Below, in pieces: positions 1 through 5,680 of a stretch of 6,280 bases of DNA (its first letter is position 1; each line of letters opens with the position of its first letter). The translations under genes and the position numbers were made by a program. The stretch spans positions 1-6,280 of the forward strand of contig JAFZUF010000112.1 of assembly GCA_017618475.1 (NCBI GenBank). Direction: 5' to 3'. The notes beneath the pieces are model-generated. The model saw nothing but the letters and a program-made list of their open reading frames with translations, was not told where the DNA came from and searched no databases. Source of the DNA: Clostridia bacterium. GTDB taxonomy: Bacteria; Bacillota; Clostridia; Christensenellales; UBA1242.

Positions 1-234
1 GCTGGAATTTGCTTTGGAAATAATATAAGTAATGTGCACTTTCACATAAATGACATAATTAAAAATGGTGGTAGTGTTACTATTGATAATATTACCATTA
101 AAAAAAAGTATGATTTAACTGCACAAGAAGTTGTTGAGGCAAAACTTGTGGAATTAAAAAGAAATTATGAAAAAAGCCAAAATAAAGTTCAAGACAATGG
201 TAGGGGAAGCGAAAATTTAATGTTAGAATTTTGA
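1..234 (+). CDS. C-terminal end of an unrecognised protein (5' partial)
   Basis: The reading frame is open from the first base of the window to a TGA at 232-234, so this is the last 77 residues of a longer protein. A GTG at 34 could be read as a start, but the frame stays open upstream and there is no good ribosome binding site, so I treat it as partial. The first ~40 residues alternate hydrophobic and polar residues, as in beta-strands (HFHIND, GSVTIDNITI). Residues ~43-66 are charged and probably helical (EVVEAKLVELKRNYEK). The tail is polar and ends LMLEF. I recognise no family. A hand count gives 65 G/C in 234 bases (about 28%), well below about 43-47% in uvrA lines, and codons strongly favour AAA, AAT and ATT. 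The gene may therefore be laterally acquired or fast evolving. The terminator just downstream supports the stop position. Confidence 0.6.
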   Translation, partial: AGICFGNNISNVHFHINDIIKNGGSVTIDNITIKKKYDLTAQEVVEAKLVELKRNYEKSQNKVQDNGRGSENLMLEF

Positions 235-271
235 CTTAGATATAATTTAGGAAAAAATAAAATGAAAATAC

Positions 272-295
272 CCGTTCGTTTGAGCGGTTTTTTTT
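272..295 (+). terminator. Rho-independent terminator after the left-edge gene
   Basis: The stem CCGTTC (272-277) pairs with GAGCGG (282-287), with one G-T wobble and a GTTT loop. It is followed at once by eight T residues (288-295). It lies 37 bases after the TGA of the left-edge gene and about 50 bases before the rubrerythrin start, so it separates the two transcription units. Confidence 0.85.
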
Positions 296-332
296 GTTTG
301 CGCGGATAAAAATTGGCAATAACTAACCTTGT

Positions 333-340
333 AAAAGGGG
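333..340 (+). promoter_or_regulatory. Shine-Dalgarno sequence of the rubrerythrin gene
   Basis: AAAAGGGG lies five bases before the ATG at 346. It decides the start against the in-frame TTG at 313, which would add 11 residues (AITNLVKGEV...) that are not rubrerythrin-like and would place the Shine-Dalgarno inside the coding region. I see no convincing -35/-10 pair between the terminator and this site. Confidence 0.8.
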
Positions 341-345
341 AAGTT

Positions 346-963
346 ATGAAATTAAAAGAAAGTCAAACTTACGAAAATTTGGCGCGGGCGTACGCTTCGG
401 AGTGTCAAGCGCGGACAAGATACGAATTTATTGAGTATGGGGCGCGGTATAACGAATATAAGAATATCGCCGACGTGGTAGACGAAATTGTATACCAGGA
501 ATTTAACCACGCACGCATGTTGTACACCTTTATTCAACAGGGTGAAGACAAGCAAATTGATAACATTGGCATTAATGCGGGTTTCCCGTTCCGCGAAAAG
601 TGGGACTTGATGGAGAATTTAAGGTTGGCGGGCATGGACGAAAAAGACGAAAGTGCCATGTACACAAAATTTGCGGAAGTAGCAAAAAAGGAAGGTTTTC
701 CGGAAATTGCCGAATTATTCTTAATGATTCGCCAAGTTGAAGAGTATCACCGCACAATTTTTAACGAACTGTACGAACAAATGAAAAATAAAACGCTTTA
801 TAAAAAAGAACAGCCGGTGGAGTGGGTGTGTGCGGATTGTGGTTATCGCGCGGTTGGTACGGAACCATGGGATGAATGCCCATTGTGTAAAGCTAAGCGC
901 GGTTCTGTTAAATTGATTTTGTTGGCCAAAATGGCAAATTGTAAATATGCTTGTGCAAAATAA
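346..963 (+). CDS. Rubrerythrin (diiron peroxidase with C-terminal rubredoxin domain)
   Basis: This is a 205-residue rubrerythrin, a cytosolic enzyme that reduces hydrogen peroxide to water with electrons from NAD(P)H via rubredoxin-type partners and protects anaerobes from oxygen. Residues ~5-150 form the ferritin-like four-helix domain. Visible ligands are E19 (in SECQARTRY), E52 and H55 (EFNH, in place of the usual EKEH), and E132/H135 (VEEYH). The helix-3 pair expected as two Glu falls in an acidic patch D98/E99/D101/E102, so Asp may replace Glu there. Residues 160-190 are the rubredoxin domain, with C162-X2-C165 and C178-X2-C181. About 15 residues (GFPFREKWDLMENL region) lie between the helix pairs, as in one Firmicutes subgroup. 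The tail beyond residue 190 carries an extra C199-X3-C203. The gene appears monocistronic, with terminators on both sides. Family assignment is very secure; the physiological substrate is inferred. Confidence 0.95.
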   Translation: MKLKESQTYENLARAYASECQARTRYEFIEYGARYNEYKNIADVVDEIVYQEFNHARMLYTFIQQGEDKQIDNIGINAGFPFREKWDLMENLRLAGMDEKDESAMYTKFAEVAKKEGFPEIAELFLMIRQVEEYHRTIFNELYEQMKNKTLYKKEQPVEWVCADCGYRAVGTEPWDECPLCKAKRGSVKLILLAKMANCKYACAK

Positions 964-983
964 TCCAAACTTGACTTTGAGAT

Positions 984-1010
984 ACCGCTCGCAAGGGCGG
1001 TTTTTATTTT
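984..1010 (+). terminator. Rho-independent terminator of the rubrerythrin gene
   Basis: The seven-pair stem ACCGCTC (984-990) / GGGCGGT (995-1001), with one wobble, closes a GCAA tetraloop of the stable GNRA class. It is followed by TTTTTATTTT. It lies 20 bases after the rubrerythrin TAA. Its T-tract overlaps the stop codon of the convergent minus-strand gene (1004-1006). The opposite side is not T-rich when read on the minus strand, so it should work in the plus direction only. Confidence 0.88.
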
Positions 1011-1432
1011 GTTTTTTTGATGTAATGTTCGGTGGCCACTTTATCACCACTGAATAAAACACGGGTAACGCGGTTACCGTGGGCGGCGACAATTTCATCC
1101 GGCATGACGTCGACGGCATCCGCGGTGAGATAGGTTTTTTGTTCTTCGTTAATCACAATATTATCGGCGACAAGGTAGGGTTTACGGTCGAATTTGACCG
1201 GTAAGTCGTGTAAATCAGTTTTGTCGATAATTTGTATTAAATAAGTGTTTGGTGCAATCTGGGTGGTATTAGTGGCGTTAAAATACGTGTTATGTTGGGC
1301 GGTAGACACAATTATGTCGTTGTCTGGGAACCAATTAATTTGTAAGGCCTGTCCCGGTTTCAGGTCAACAGTGTACTCGTGGTTGATGGTTACGATGCCA
1401 CGATGCTGTAAAATAAATTGCACAGTTTCCAT
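1004..1432 (-). CDS. Conserved-looking hypothetical protein, 142 aa, function unknown
   Basis: I do not recognise this protein. The minus frame is open from 1552 to the TAA at 1004-1006. I chose the ATG at 1432 because upstream codons run through the start of mrnC, while this ATG begins a plausible sequence (METVQFILQHRG). The protein has no signal peptide or membrane segment, is acidic in its middle, and is rich in short hydrophobic stretches alternating with polar turns (GIVTINHEYTVDLKPGQALQINW, shown here only in part as GIVTINHEY, ALQINWF, TYLIQIID, RVTRVLFSGD), suggesting an all-beta fold. It ends in a basic tail (HYIKKTK). There is no clear Shine-Dalgarno before the ATG. It faces mrnC across only 22 bases and converges on the rubrerythrin terminator. 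The competing plus frame here is cysteine-rich and unlike any protein I know, so the minus frame is preferred. Confidence 0.6.
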   Translation of the reverse strand: METVQFILQHRGIVTINHEYTVDLKPGQALQINWFPDNDIIVSTAQHNTYFNATNTTQIAPNTYLIQIIDKTDLHDLPVKFDRKPYLVADNIVINEEQKTYLTADAVDVMPDEIVAAHGNRVTRVLFSGDKVATEHYIKKTK

Positions 1433-1447
1433 GTTTAATGATATTCT
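1418..1447 (+). promoter_or_regulatory. Candidate promoter of the mrnC-rlmB-sigma operon
   Basis: TTGCAC (1418-1423, four of six to TTGACA) is followed after 18 bases by TATTCT (1442-1447), which is preceded by TG at 1439-1440, the extended -10 arrangement. Only seven bases separate the -10 from the mrnC ATG at 1455, so transcription would start at or within a base or two of the ATG. It overlaps the first codons of the divergent minus-strand gene. The -10 match is modest, so this is a moderate call. Confidence 0.4.
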
Positions 1448-1454
1448 TATATAT

Positions 1455-1862
1455 ATGAATTTAATCTCGGAAAAAGACGCTAGTTTATTAAACCCTTTGT
1501 ATCTGGCTTTCGTCGGTGATGCGGTCTGGCAATATAATATCCGGGCGGTCATGCTGTTGGAAAATGTTGCTAATTACAGCAAAGCGGGGGAAATGCACAA
1601 TATTGCCACAACTTATGAGTGCGCGAATTTTCAAAGTGAAATTTATCAACAATTAGAACCCAACTTTACCGCCATTGAAAAAGACATTGTGAAACGCGCG
1701 CGCAATGCACATAATAACAATGTGCCAAAGTCCGCAACCTTGGCGAACTATAAGCGTGCAACGGCAATTGAAGCGTTGATTGGTTTTTGGCACTTGACCG
1801 GTAACTTGGGCAAAATTAATGCTGCGTTAAATATTGCCCGCATGAAGGAGATTCAATACTAA
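1455..1862 (+). CDS. mrnC: Mini-ribonuclease III (23S rRNA maturation)
   Basis: This 135-residue protein is an RNase III catalytic domain without the dsRNA-binding domain. In B. subtilis MrnC cleaves the double-stranded stem joining the 5' and 3' ends of pre-23S rRNA. Family marks are NPLYLAFVGDAVW (N13-W25) with catalytic Asp D22, the RARNAHNNNVPKSA segment (81-94) that corresponds to the usual RGRNA...PK.A, and IEALIG (105-110) with the second metal-binding acid E106. The length matches the family. The start at 1455 gives MNLISEKDASLLNPL, the usual short lead into the domain. An in-frame ATG at 1431 would add eight residues but overlaps the start codon of the divergent gene. Neither has a Shine-Dalgarno, so a leaderless transcript is likely. 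The stop overlaps the rlmB start by one base. The cysS gene that usually precedes mrnC is replaced by the minus-strand unknown. Confidence 0.93.
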   Translation: MNLISEKDASLLNPLYLAFVGDAVWQYNIRAVMLLENVANYSKAGEMHNIATTYECANFQSEIYQQLEPNFTAIEKDIVKRARNAHNNNVPKSATLANYKRATAIEALIGFWHLTGNLGKINAALNIARMKEIQY

Positions 1863-2578
1863 TGTTAATCGAAGGAAGAAATAGTTTAAATCAGGCTTTA
1901 GACGGTAACGGCACGATTGATAAAATTTTGGTGTCACAAAGTATGCGTGACCAAAATTTGTTTGAACGCATTAAGGCGTCCGGTGTGACTTATCAAATGG
2001 TTGATAAAGCGACCTTGGATAAAATCAGCAAATCCAAAAATCATCAAGGGGTGGTGGCGTACGTCACGAATTATCAATACTTCGATTTGAAAGAAGTAAT
2101 AGAAAGTGCTTATGCCCAAGGCAAGCAACCCTTGTTTTTAATTTTGGATGGTATAGAAGATCCGCACAATTTAGGAAATATTATTCGTACGGCGGAATGC
2201 ATGGGAGTAGATGGCATTATTTTGCCGAAAAATCGTAGTGTAACCGTCAATGATACCGCGATGCGTGTCAGCCAAGGGGCGGCATCAAATGTGCGGATTT
2301 GCAAGGTGGTCAATATCAACCAAGAGATACAACGTTTAAAAGACAAAGGTTTTTGGATTTATGGCGTTGAATTAGGTGGTGTAGAAATTTCCAAAGTAAA
2401 CTTGAAAGGCCCAATCGCGTTAGTCATGGGTAGTGAGGGTAATGGTATCCACCAATTAACGCGTAAGTTGGTCGATGGCATTTTAACGATTCAAATGCAT
2501 GGTAAAGTCAACAGTTTGAATGTGGGCAGTGCGACCGCGATTGCTTTGTATGAAGTAAACCGACAAAGGGGCTTGTAA
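1862..2578 (+). CDS. rlmB: 23S rRNA (guanosine-2'-O-)-methyltransferase RlmB (TrmH/SpoU family)
   Basis: This 238-residue SPOUT-class enzyme uses S-adenosylmethionine to methylate the ribose 2'-OH of a 23S rRNA guanosine (G2251 in E. coli numbering) in the peptidyl-transferase P loop. Residues 1-70 are the L30e-like RNA-binding domain (IEGRNSLNQAL at the start, NHQGVVAYV at 60-68). Residues ~88-238 are the trefoil-knot methylase: motif 1 DGIEDPHNLGNIIRTAE (96-112) with N103 and R109, motif 2 ALVMGSEGNGI (186-196) with E192, and motif 3 HGKVNSLNVGSATAIALYE (213-231) with the N217-S-L-N-V knot. All key residues are intact and the length is normal. The Shine-Dalgarno AAGGAG (1845-1850) lies within the end of mrnC and the start is a TAATG overlap, so translation is probably coupled to mrnC. 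The related paralogue TrmH is less likely given the motifs and the mrnC neighbour. Confidence 0.93.
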   Translation: MLIEGRNSLNQALDGNGTIDKILVSQSMRDQNLFERIKASGVTYQMVDKATLDKISKSKNHQGVVAYVTNYQYFDLKEVIESAYAQGKQPLFLILDGIEDPHNLGNIIRTAECMGVDGIILPKNRSVTVNDTAMRVSQGAASNVRICKVVNINQEIQRLKDKGFWIYGVELGGVEISKVNLKGPIALVMGSEGNGIHQLTRKLVDGILTIQMHGKVNSLNVGSATAIALYEVNRQRGL

Positions 2579-3063
2579 TGAATTTTGAGTATGGCCAAGA
2601 AGACGAACGTTTGGTGCGTACGATTGTTCGTAATTTGATTCATCGCTATAGAATTTTTGGAATTGATGAAGAAGATTTAGTGCAAGAAGGGTCTTTAGCA
2701 TTTTTGAAAGCTAAGGTTACTTATCAAGTGCAAGGTAAAGCAAAATTTGAAACGTATGCTTATGTAGTGATTAGAAATCATGTTTTTGATTATATTCGCA
2801 AAGAGAAAAAATTACCCTTGGTCGAACCTGGCAGTGATGATCCAATGTTCCCCGGGGTTCAACCGAAAGATACGGCGCTGTGGGAAATTTTACGGGAAGT
2901 TTTGAAAAACCACTGTAACGATTTGGAACGCAGCATTTTTAATGCTTATTACAAAGGTTATTCCTATCACGAGATTTGTGAAATTTTTGAAATCAGCAAA
3001 AAGAAAGTTGATAATACCATTCAAAAAATTTATCGGGCTGCACGTTCAATTTATGCGGATTAA
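2578..3063 (+). CDS. SigH-like RNA polymerase sigma-70 family factor (short)
   Basis: This 161-residue sigma factor carries only regions 2 and 4. Region 2: IDEEDLVQEGSLAFLKA (29-45) is the core-polymerase-binding helix, and FETYAYVVIRNHVFDYIRK (57-75) corresponds to the -10-melting and recognition helix. Region 4: DLERSIFNAYYKGYSYHEI (115-133) and KKKVDNTIQKIYRAAR (141-156) form the helix-turn-helix that reads the -35. Region 4 closely follows B. subtilis SigH (LER...Y.G.SY.EI...K..DN..Q). SigH has 218 residues; this protein lacks most of region 1.2/2.1, and an in-frame TGA at 2551 rules out a longer start. AAAGGGG (2565-2571) is a strong Shine-Dalgarno six bases before the ATG, and the start overlaps the rlmB stop (TAATG). 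Position after mrnC-rlmB matches the B. subtilis order except that rae1/yacP is missing. No anti-sigma factor is adjacent. Regulon unknown: I would not infer sporulation from this alone. Confidence 0.85.
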   Translation: MNFEYGQEDERLVRTIVRNLIHRYRIFGIDEEDLVQEGSLAFLKAKVTYQVQGKAKFETYAYVVIRNHVFDYIRKEKKLPLVEPGSDDPMFPGVQPKDTALWEILREVLKNHCNDLERSIFNAYYKGYSYHEICEIFEISKKKVDNTIQKIYRAARSIYAD

Positions 3064-3070
3064 GTGTCTG

Positions 3071-3099
3071 TTGAAAAAAATCTTAAATTGGGATATACT
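3071..3099 (+). promoter_or_regulatory. Strong housekeeping-type promoter of uvrA
   Basis: TTGAAA (3071-3076, five of six) and TATACT (3094-3099, five of six) are separated by exactly 17 bases. Only eight AT-rich bases lie between the -10 and the uvrA ATG at 3108. Transcription would begin near A3105 to A3108, giving no or almost no 5' leader. No Shine-Dalgarno is present in front of uvrA. The promoter begins seven bases after the sigma-factor stop codon, so uvrA has its own promoter even though it could also be read through from the operon. I see no LexA/DinR-type operator here. Confidence 0.75.
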
Positions 3100-3107
3100 A
3101 ATTAATT

Positions 3108-5675
3108 ATGTTAGAAGAGATCGCAATTACCGGTGCGCGTGAGCATAATTTAAAAAATGTTGACGTTACGATTCCGCGTAATAAGTTGGTAGTTTTTACC
3201 GGCGTGTCGGGAAGTGGCAAAAGCAGTTTGGCGTTTGGAACTTTGTATGCCGAAGGACAACGCCGTTTTATGGAAAGTTTAAGTTCTTATGCGCGCATGT
3301 TTTTAGGACAGATGCATAAGCCTGACGTTGATAAAATTACGGGCTTATCACCGGCGATTGCGATTGACCAAAAAACAACTAATAATAATCCGCGTTCAAC
3401 GGTCGGAACGGTGACCGAAATTTATGACTATTTGCGCTTATTGTATGCCCGCATTGGTATTCCACATTGTCCTAAGTGTGGCAAAGTGGTGGAACGTCAA
3501 ACGGTTGACCAAATCATTGACCAAGTCTATCAACGTTTTGCGGGACAACAAATTCATATTGAAGCACCGATTGTGCGTGGTGCCAAAGGTAGTTTTGAAA
3601 AGAAGTTTGAAGAATTGCGCAAGAGTGGTTTTGTGCGCATTAAAATCGATGGAAACCTGTGGACGTTGGATGAAGATATCAAACTTGATAAAAACCTAAA
3701 ACATAACATTAATGTCGTTATTGACCGTTTAAAGGCGTTAGACGACGAACGTACGCGTTTAGTTGATGGAATTGAGATTGCTTTGCGCTTGACCAATGGG
3801 TTGGTAACAATTGTTTGCGGTGAAACGTCGCACACCTTTTCGGATAAGTTGGCATGTGTGGATTGTGGTATTTCTATTCCCGAATTGGAACCGCGCAGTT
3901 TTTCTTTTAACAGTCCGTTCGGGGCGTGTGACCATTGTAATGGTTTAGGCTTTGTGGCACGGATGGATCCGGAAAAATTACGTCAGTGTGCGTTTGAATC
4001 AATTCGTTATTTATCGCCGGAAGAAGCGATGGTGCGTTATCGTGAAACCAGCAGCGATTACATGCGTAATGCTTTGGGAAAATTAATTATTGAAGATGAG
4101 TGTCCGGTTTGTCATGATCAAAAATTAAAATCCGAAGTGTTAGCGGTAACGGTGGCTGATTACAATATTGCACAATTAACCGCTTTGCCGATTACTGGCA
4201 TGATTAATGTGATTCGTGAATTAAAATTAACTGGTGCCGCCGCGGTAACCGCGCAACCGATTGTAAAAGAGGTGTTGGCACGTTGCCAATTTTTGGTGGA
4301 CGTCGGTTTACATTATTTGTCTTTGTCACGTAGCGCCAGTACATTATCGGGTGGTGAGAGTCAACGGATTCGTTTGGCAACGCAAATTGGTGCCGGACTG
4401 GTTGGGGTGTTGTACATTTTGGACGAACCCAGCATTGGCTTGCATCAACGTGATAACCAAAAATTATTATCGGCGTTAATGCATTTACGCGACTTAGGTA
4501 ACACTTTGGTGGTGGTGGAACATGATGAAGAAACAATTCGCAGTGCGGACTATATCGTGGATGTGGGGCCGCATGCTGGTGTGCATGGTGGTGAAATTGT
4601 GGTGGCAGGTCCGGTGCAAAAAGTGATTGATTGCGAACGTTCGGTGACGGGTCGTTTCTTATCCGGCCGTGAACAAATTACCGTGCCAATCAAACGTCGT
4701 CCGGTTACGGATAAAAAGATTTGGGTTCGTAATGCCAAGACCAATAATTTGCAAAATATTGACGTGGCTTTTCCGGTTGGCGTGTTAACAGTGGTGACCG
4801 GTGTGTCGGGTAGTGGCAAAAGCAGTTTGGTCAATTATGAACTGTATCAGGGCCTGCAAAACGGCATAGGAGCGCCCTACGTTGATAAAATCATTAGAAT
4901 CGACCAAAGTCCCATCGGCCGTACCCCACGCAGTAATCCGGCCACGTATACCGGTTTATGGACGATGGTGCGTGAGTTATTTGCTTCGACCAAAGATGCG
5001 AAAGAACGTGGTTTTGCCCCCGGACGTTTTTCGTTTAATGTGCCCGGCGGTCGTTGTGAAAATTGCGAAGGTGATGGTACGCAAAAAATTGAAATGCATT
5101 TCTTACCCGATATTTATGTGACATGTGATGTTTGTGATGGTAAACGTTTTAACCGTGAAACTTTGTCGGTACTTTATAAAGGTAAGAACATTTGGGATAT
5201 TTTGGAAATGACCGTGGACGAAGCGTGCGAGTTCTTTGCGCACCAACCCAAGATTTTGAAACGCTTAGAGACTTTACGTGATGTCGGTTTGGGATATATT
5301 AAGTTAGGTCAACCGGCGACCGAATTGTCGGGTGGAGAAGCACAACGTGTAAAGTTGGCAACCGAATTGGCTCGCCCTATGACGGGACAAACAATGTATA
5401 TTTTGGATGAACCGACCACGGGGTTGTCGACTTATGATGTGAAAAATTTGATTGAAGTTTTGAATCGTTTGGTCGATGCGGGTAACACAATGGTGGTGAT
5501 TGAACATAACTTAGACGTGATTAAAGTAGCGGACTACATTATTGATATGGGACCTGAAGGTGGTAACGGTGGCGGGCAAGTCATTGCCACTGGTACACCT
5601 GAAGCCGTCAGCCAAGTTGCGGGTAGTTTTACCGGTCAGTTTTTAAAACCGATTTTGGCGGCTGTGAAAAAATAA
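3108..5675 (+). CDS. uvrA: Excinuclease ABC subunit UvrA, compact form with reduced insertion domain
   Basis: UvrA is the dimeric ATPase that finds bulky DNA lesions and loads UvrB in nucleotide excision repair. This copy has 855 residues against about 940-950 in most bacteria. ATPase I: Walker A GVSGSGKSS (32-40), signature LSGGESQR (413-420), Walker B ILDEPS with D439/E440. ATPase II: Walker A GVSGSGKSS (565-573), signature LSGGEAQR (740-747), Walker B ILDEPT with D767/E768. Zinc modules: C250-X2-C253-X20-C274-X2-C277 and C650-X2-C653-X19-C673-X2-C676; C332/C335 mark the third. The UvrB-binding region (~118-245) is present. Between DPEK (287-290) and RYRETSS (310-316) only about 19 residues remain where E. 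coli has about 90, so most of the insertion domain is gone, in frame. The linker after the second Walker A is also about 15 residues shorter. The start MLEEIAITGAREHNLKN matches family N-termini. uvrB is not adjacent. Confidence 0.97.
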   Translation: MLEEIAITGAREHNLKNVDVTIPRNKLVVFTGVSGSGKSSLAFGTLYAEGQRRFMESLSSYARMFLGQMHKPDVDKITGLSPAIAIDQKTTNNNPRSTVGTVTEIYDYLRLLYARIGIPHCPKCGKVVERQTVDQIIDQVYQRFAGQQIHIEAPIVRGAKGSFEKKFEELRKSGFVRIKIDGNLWTLDEDIKLDKNLKHNINVVIDRLKALDDERTRLVDGIEIALRLTNGLVTIVCGETSHTFSDKLACVDCGISIPELEPRSFSFNSPFGACDHCNGLGFVARMDPEKLRQCAFESIRYLSPEEAMVRYRETSSDYMRNALGKLIIEDECPVCHDQKLKSEVLAVTVADYNIAQLTALPITGMINVIRELKLTGAAAVTAQPIVKEVLARCQFLVDVGLHYLSLSRSASTLSGGESQRIRLATQIGAGLVGVLYILDEPSIGLHQRDNQKLLSALMHLRDLGNTLVVVEHDEETIRSADYIVDVGPHAGVHGGEIVVAGPVQKVIDCERSVTGRFLSGREQITVPIKRRPVTDKKIWVRNAKTNNLQNIDVAFPVGVLTVVTGVSGSGKSSLVNYELYQGLQNGIGAPYVDKIIRIDQSPIGRTPRSNPATYTGLWTMVRELFASTKDAKERGFAPGRFSFNVPGGRCENCEGDGTQKIEMHFLPDIYVTCDVCDGKRFNRETLSVLYKGKNIWDILEMTVDEACEFFAHQPKILKRLETLRDVGLGYIKLGQPATELSGGEAQRVKLATELARPMTGQTMYILDEPTTGLSTYDVKNLIEVLNRLVDAGNTMVVIEHNLDVIKVADYIIDMGPEGGNGGGQVIATGTPEAVSQVAGSFTGQFLKPILAAVKK

Positions 5676-5680
5676 CTAGC

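Noticed and set aside
231..236. TTGACT as a -35 element
   Set aside because: It lies only four bases from TATAAT at 241 and has no usable -10 at 16-18 bases downstream; it is also the stop region of the left-edge gene.
232..309. Recoding of TGA as tryptophan (mycoplasma-type code)
   Set aside because: Tryptophans throughout uvrA, mrnC and rlmB are TGG, and both TGA codons sit at natural gene ends, one before a terminator and one in an ATGA overlap.
1060..1081. Imperfect inverted repeat CACGGGTAAC / GTTACCGTG with a GCG loop
   Set aside because: It has one bulged base, lies inside the coding region of the minus-strand gene without a T-tract, and has no second copy; probably chance.
721..1119. 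Minus-strand ORF across the rubrerythrin 3' end
   Set aside because: It is a shadow of the rubrerythrin gene and terminator; the translation resembles no protein and crosses a transcription terminator.
1245..1454. Long in-frame N-terminal extension of mrnC on the plus strand
   Set aside because: The added 70 residues are cysteine- and tryptophan-rich, unlike MrnC, and lie opposite the better minus-strand frame; the domain starts normally at 1455.
1433..1552. N-terminal extension of the minus-strand 142-residue protein up to 1552
   Set aside because: It would overlap the conserved first third of mrnC on the other strand, which is clearly coding; the ATG at 1432 is the more economical start.
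2942..3142. Plus-strand ORF overlapping the sigma-factor end and uvrA start
   Set aside because: It is out of frame with two well-supported genes and low in complexity (Lys/Ile rich).
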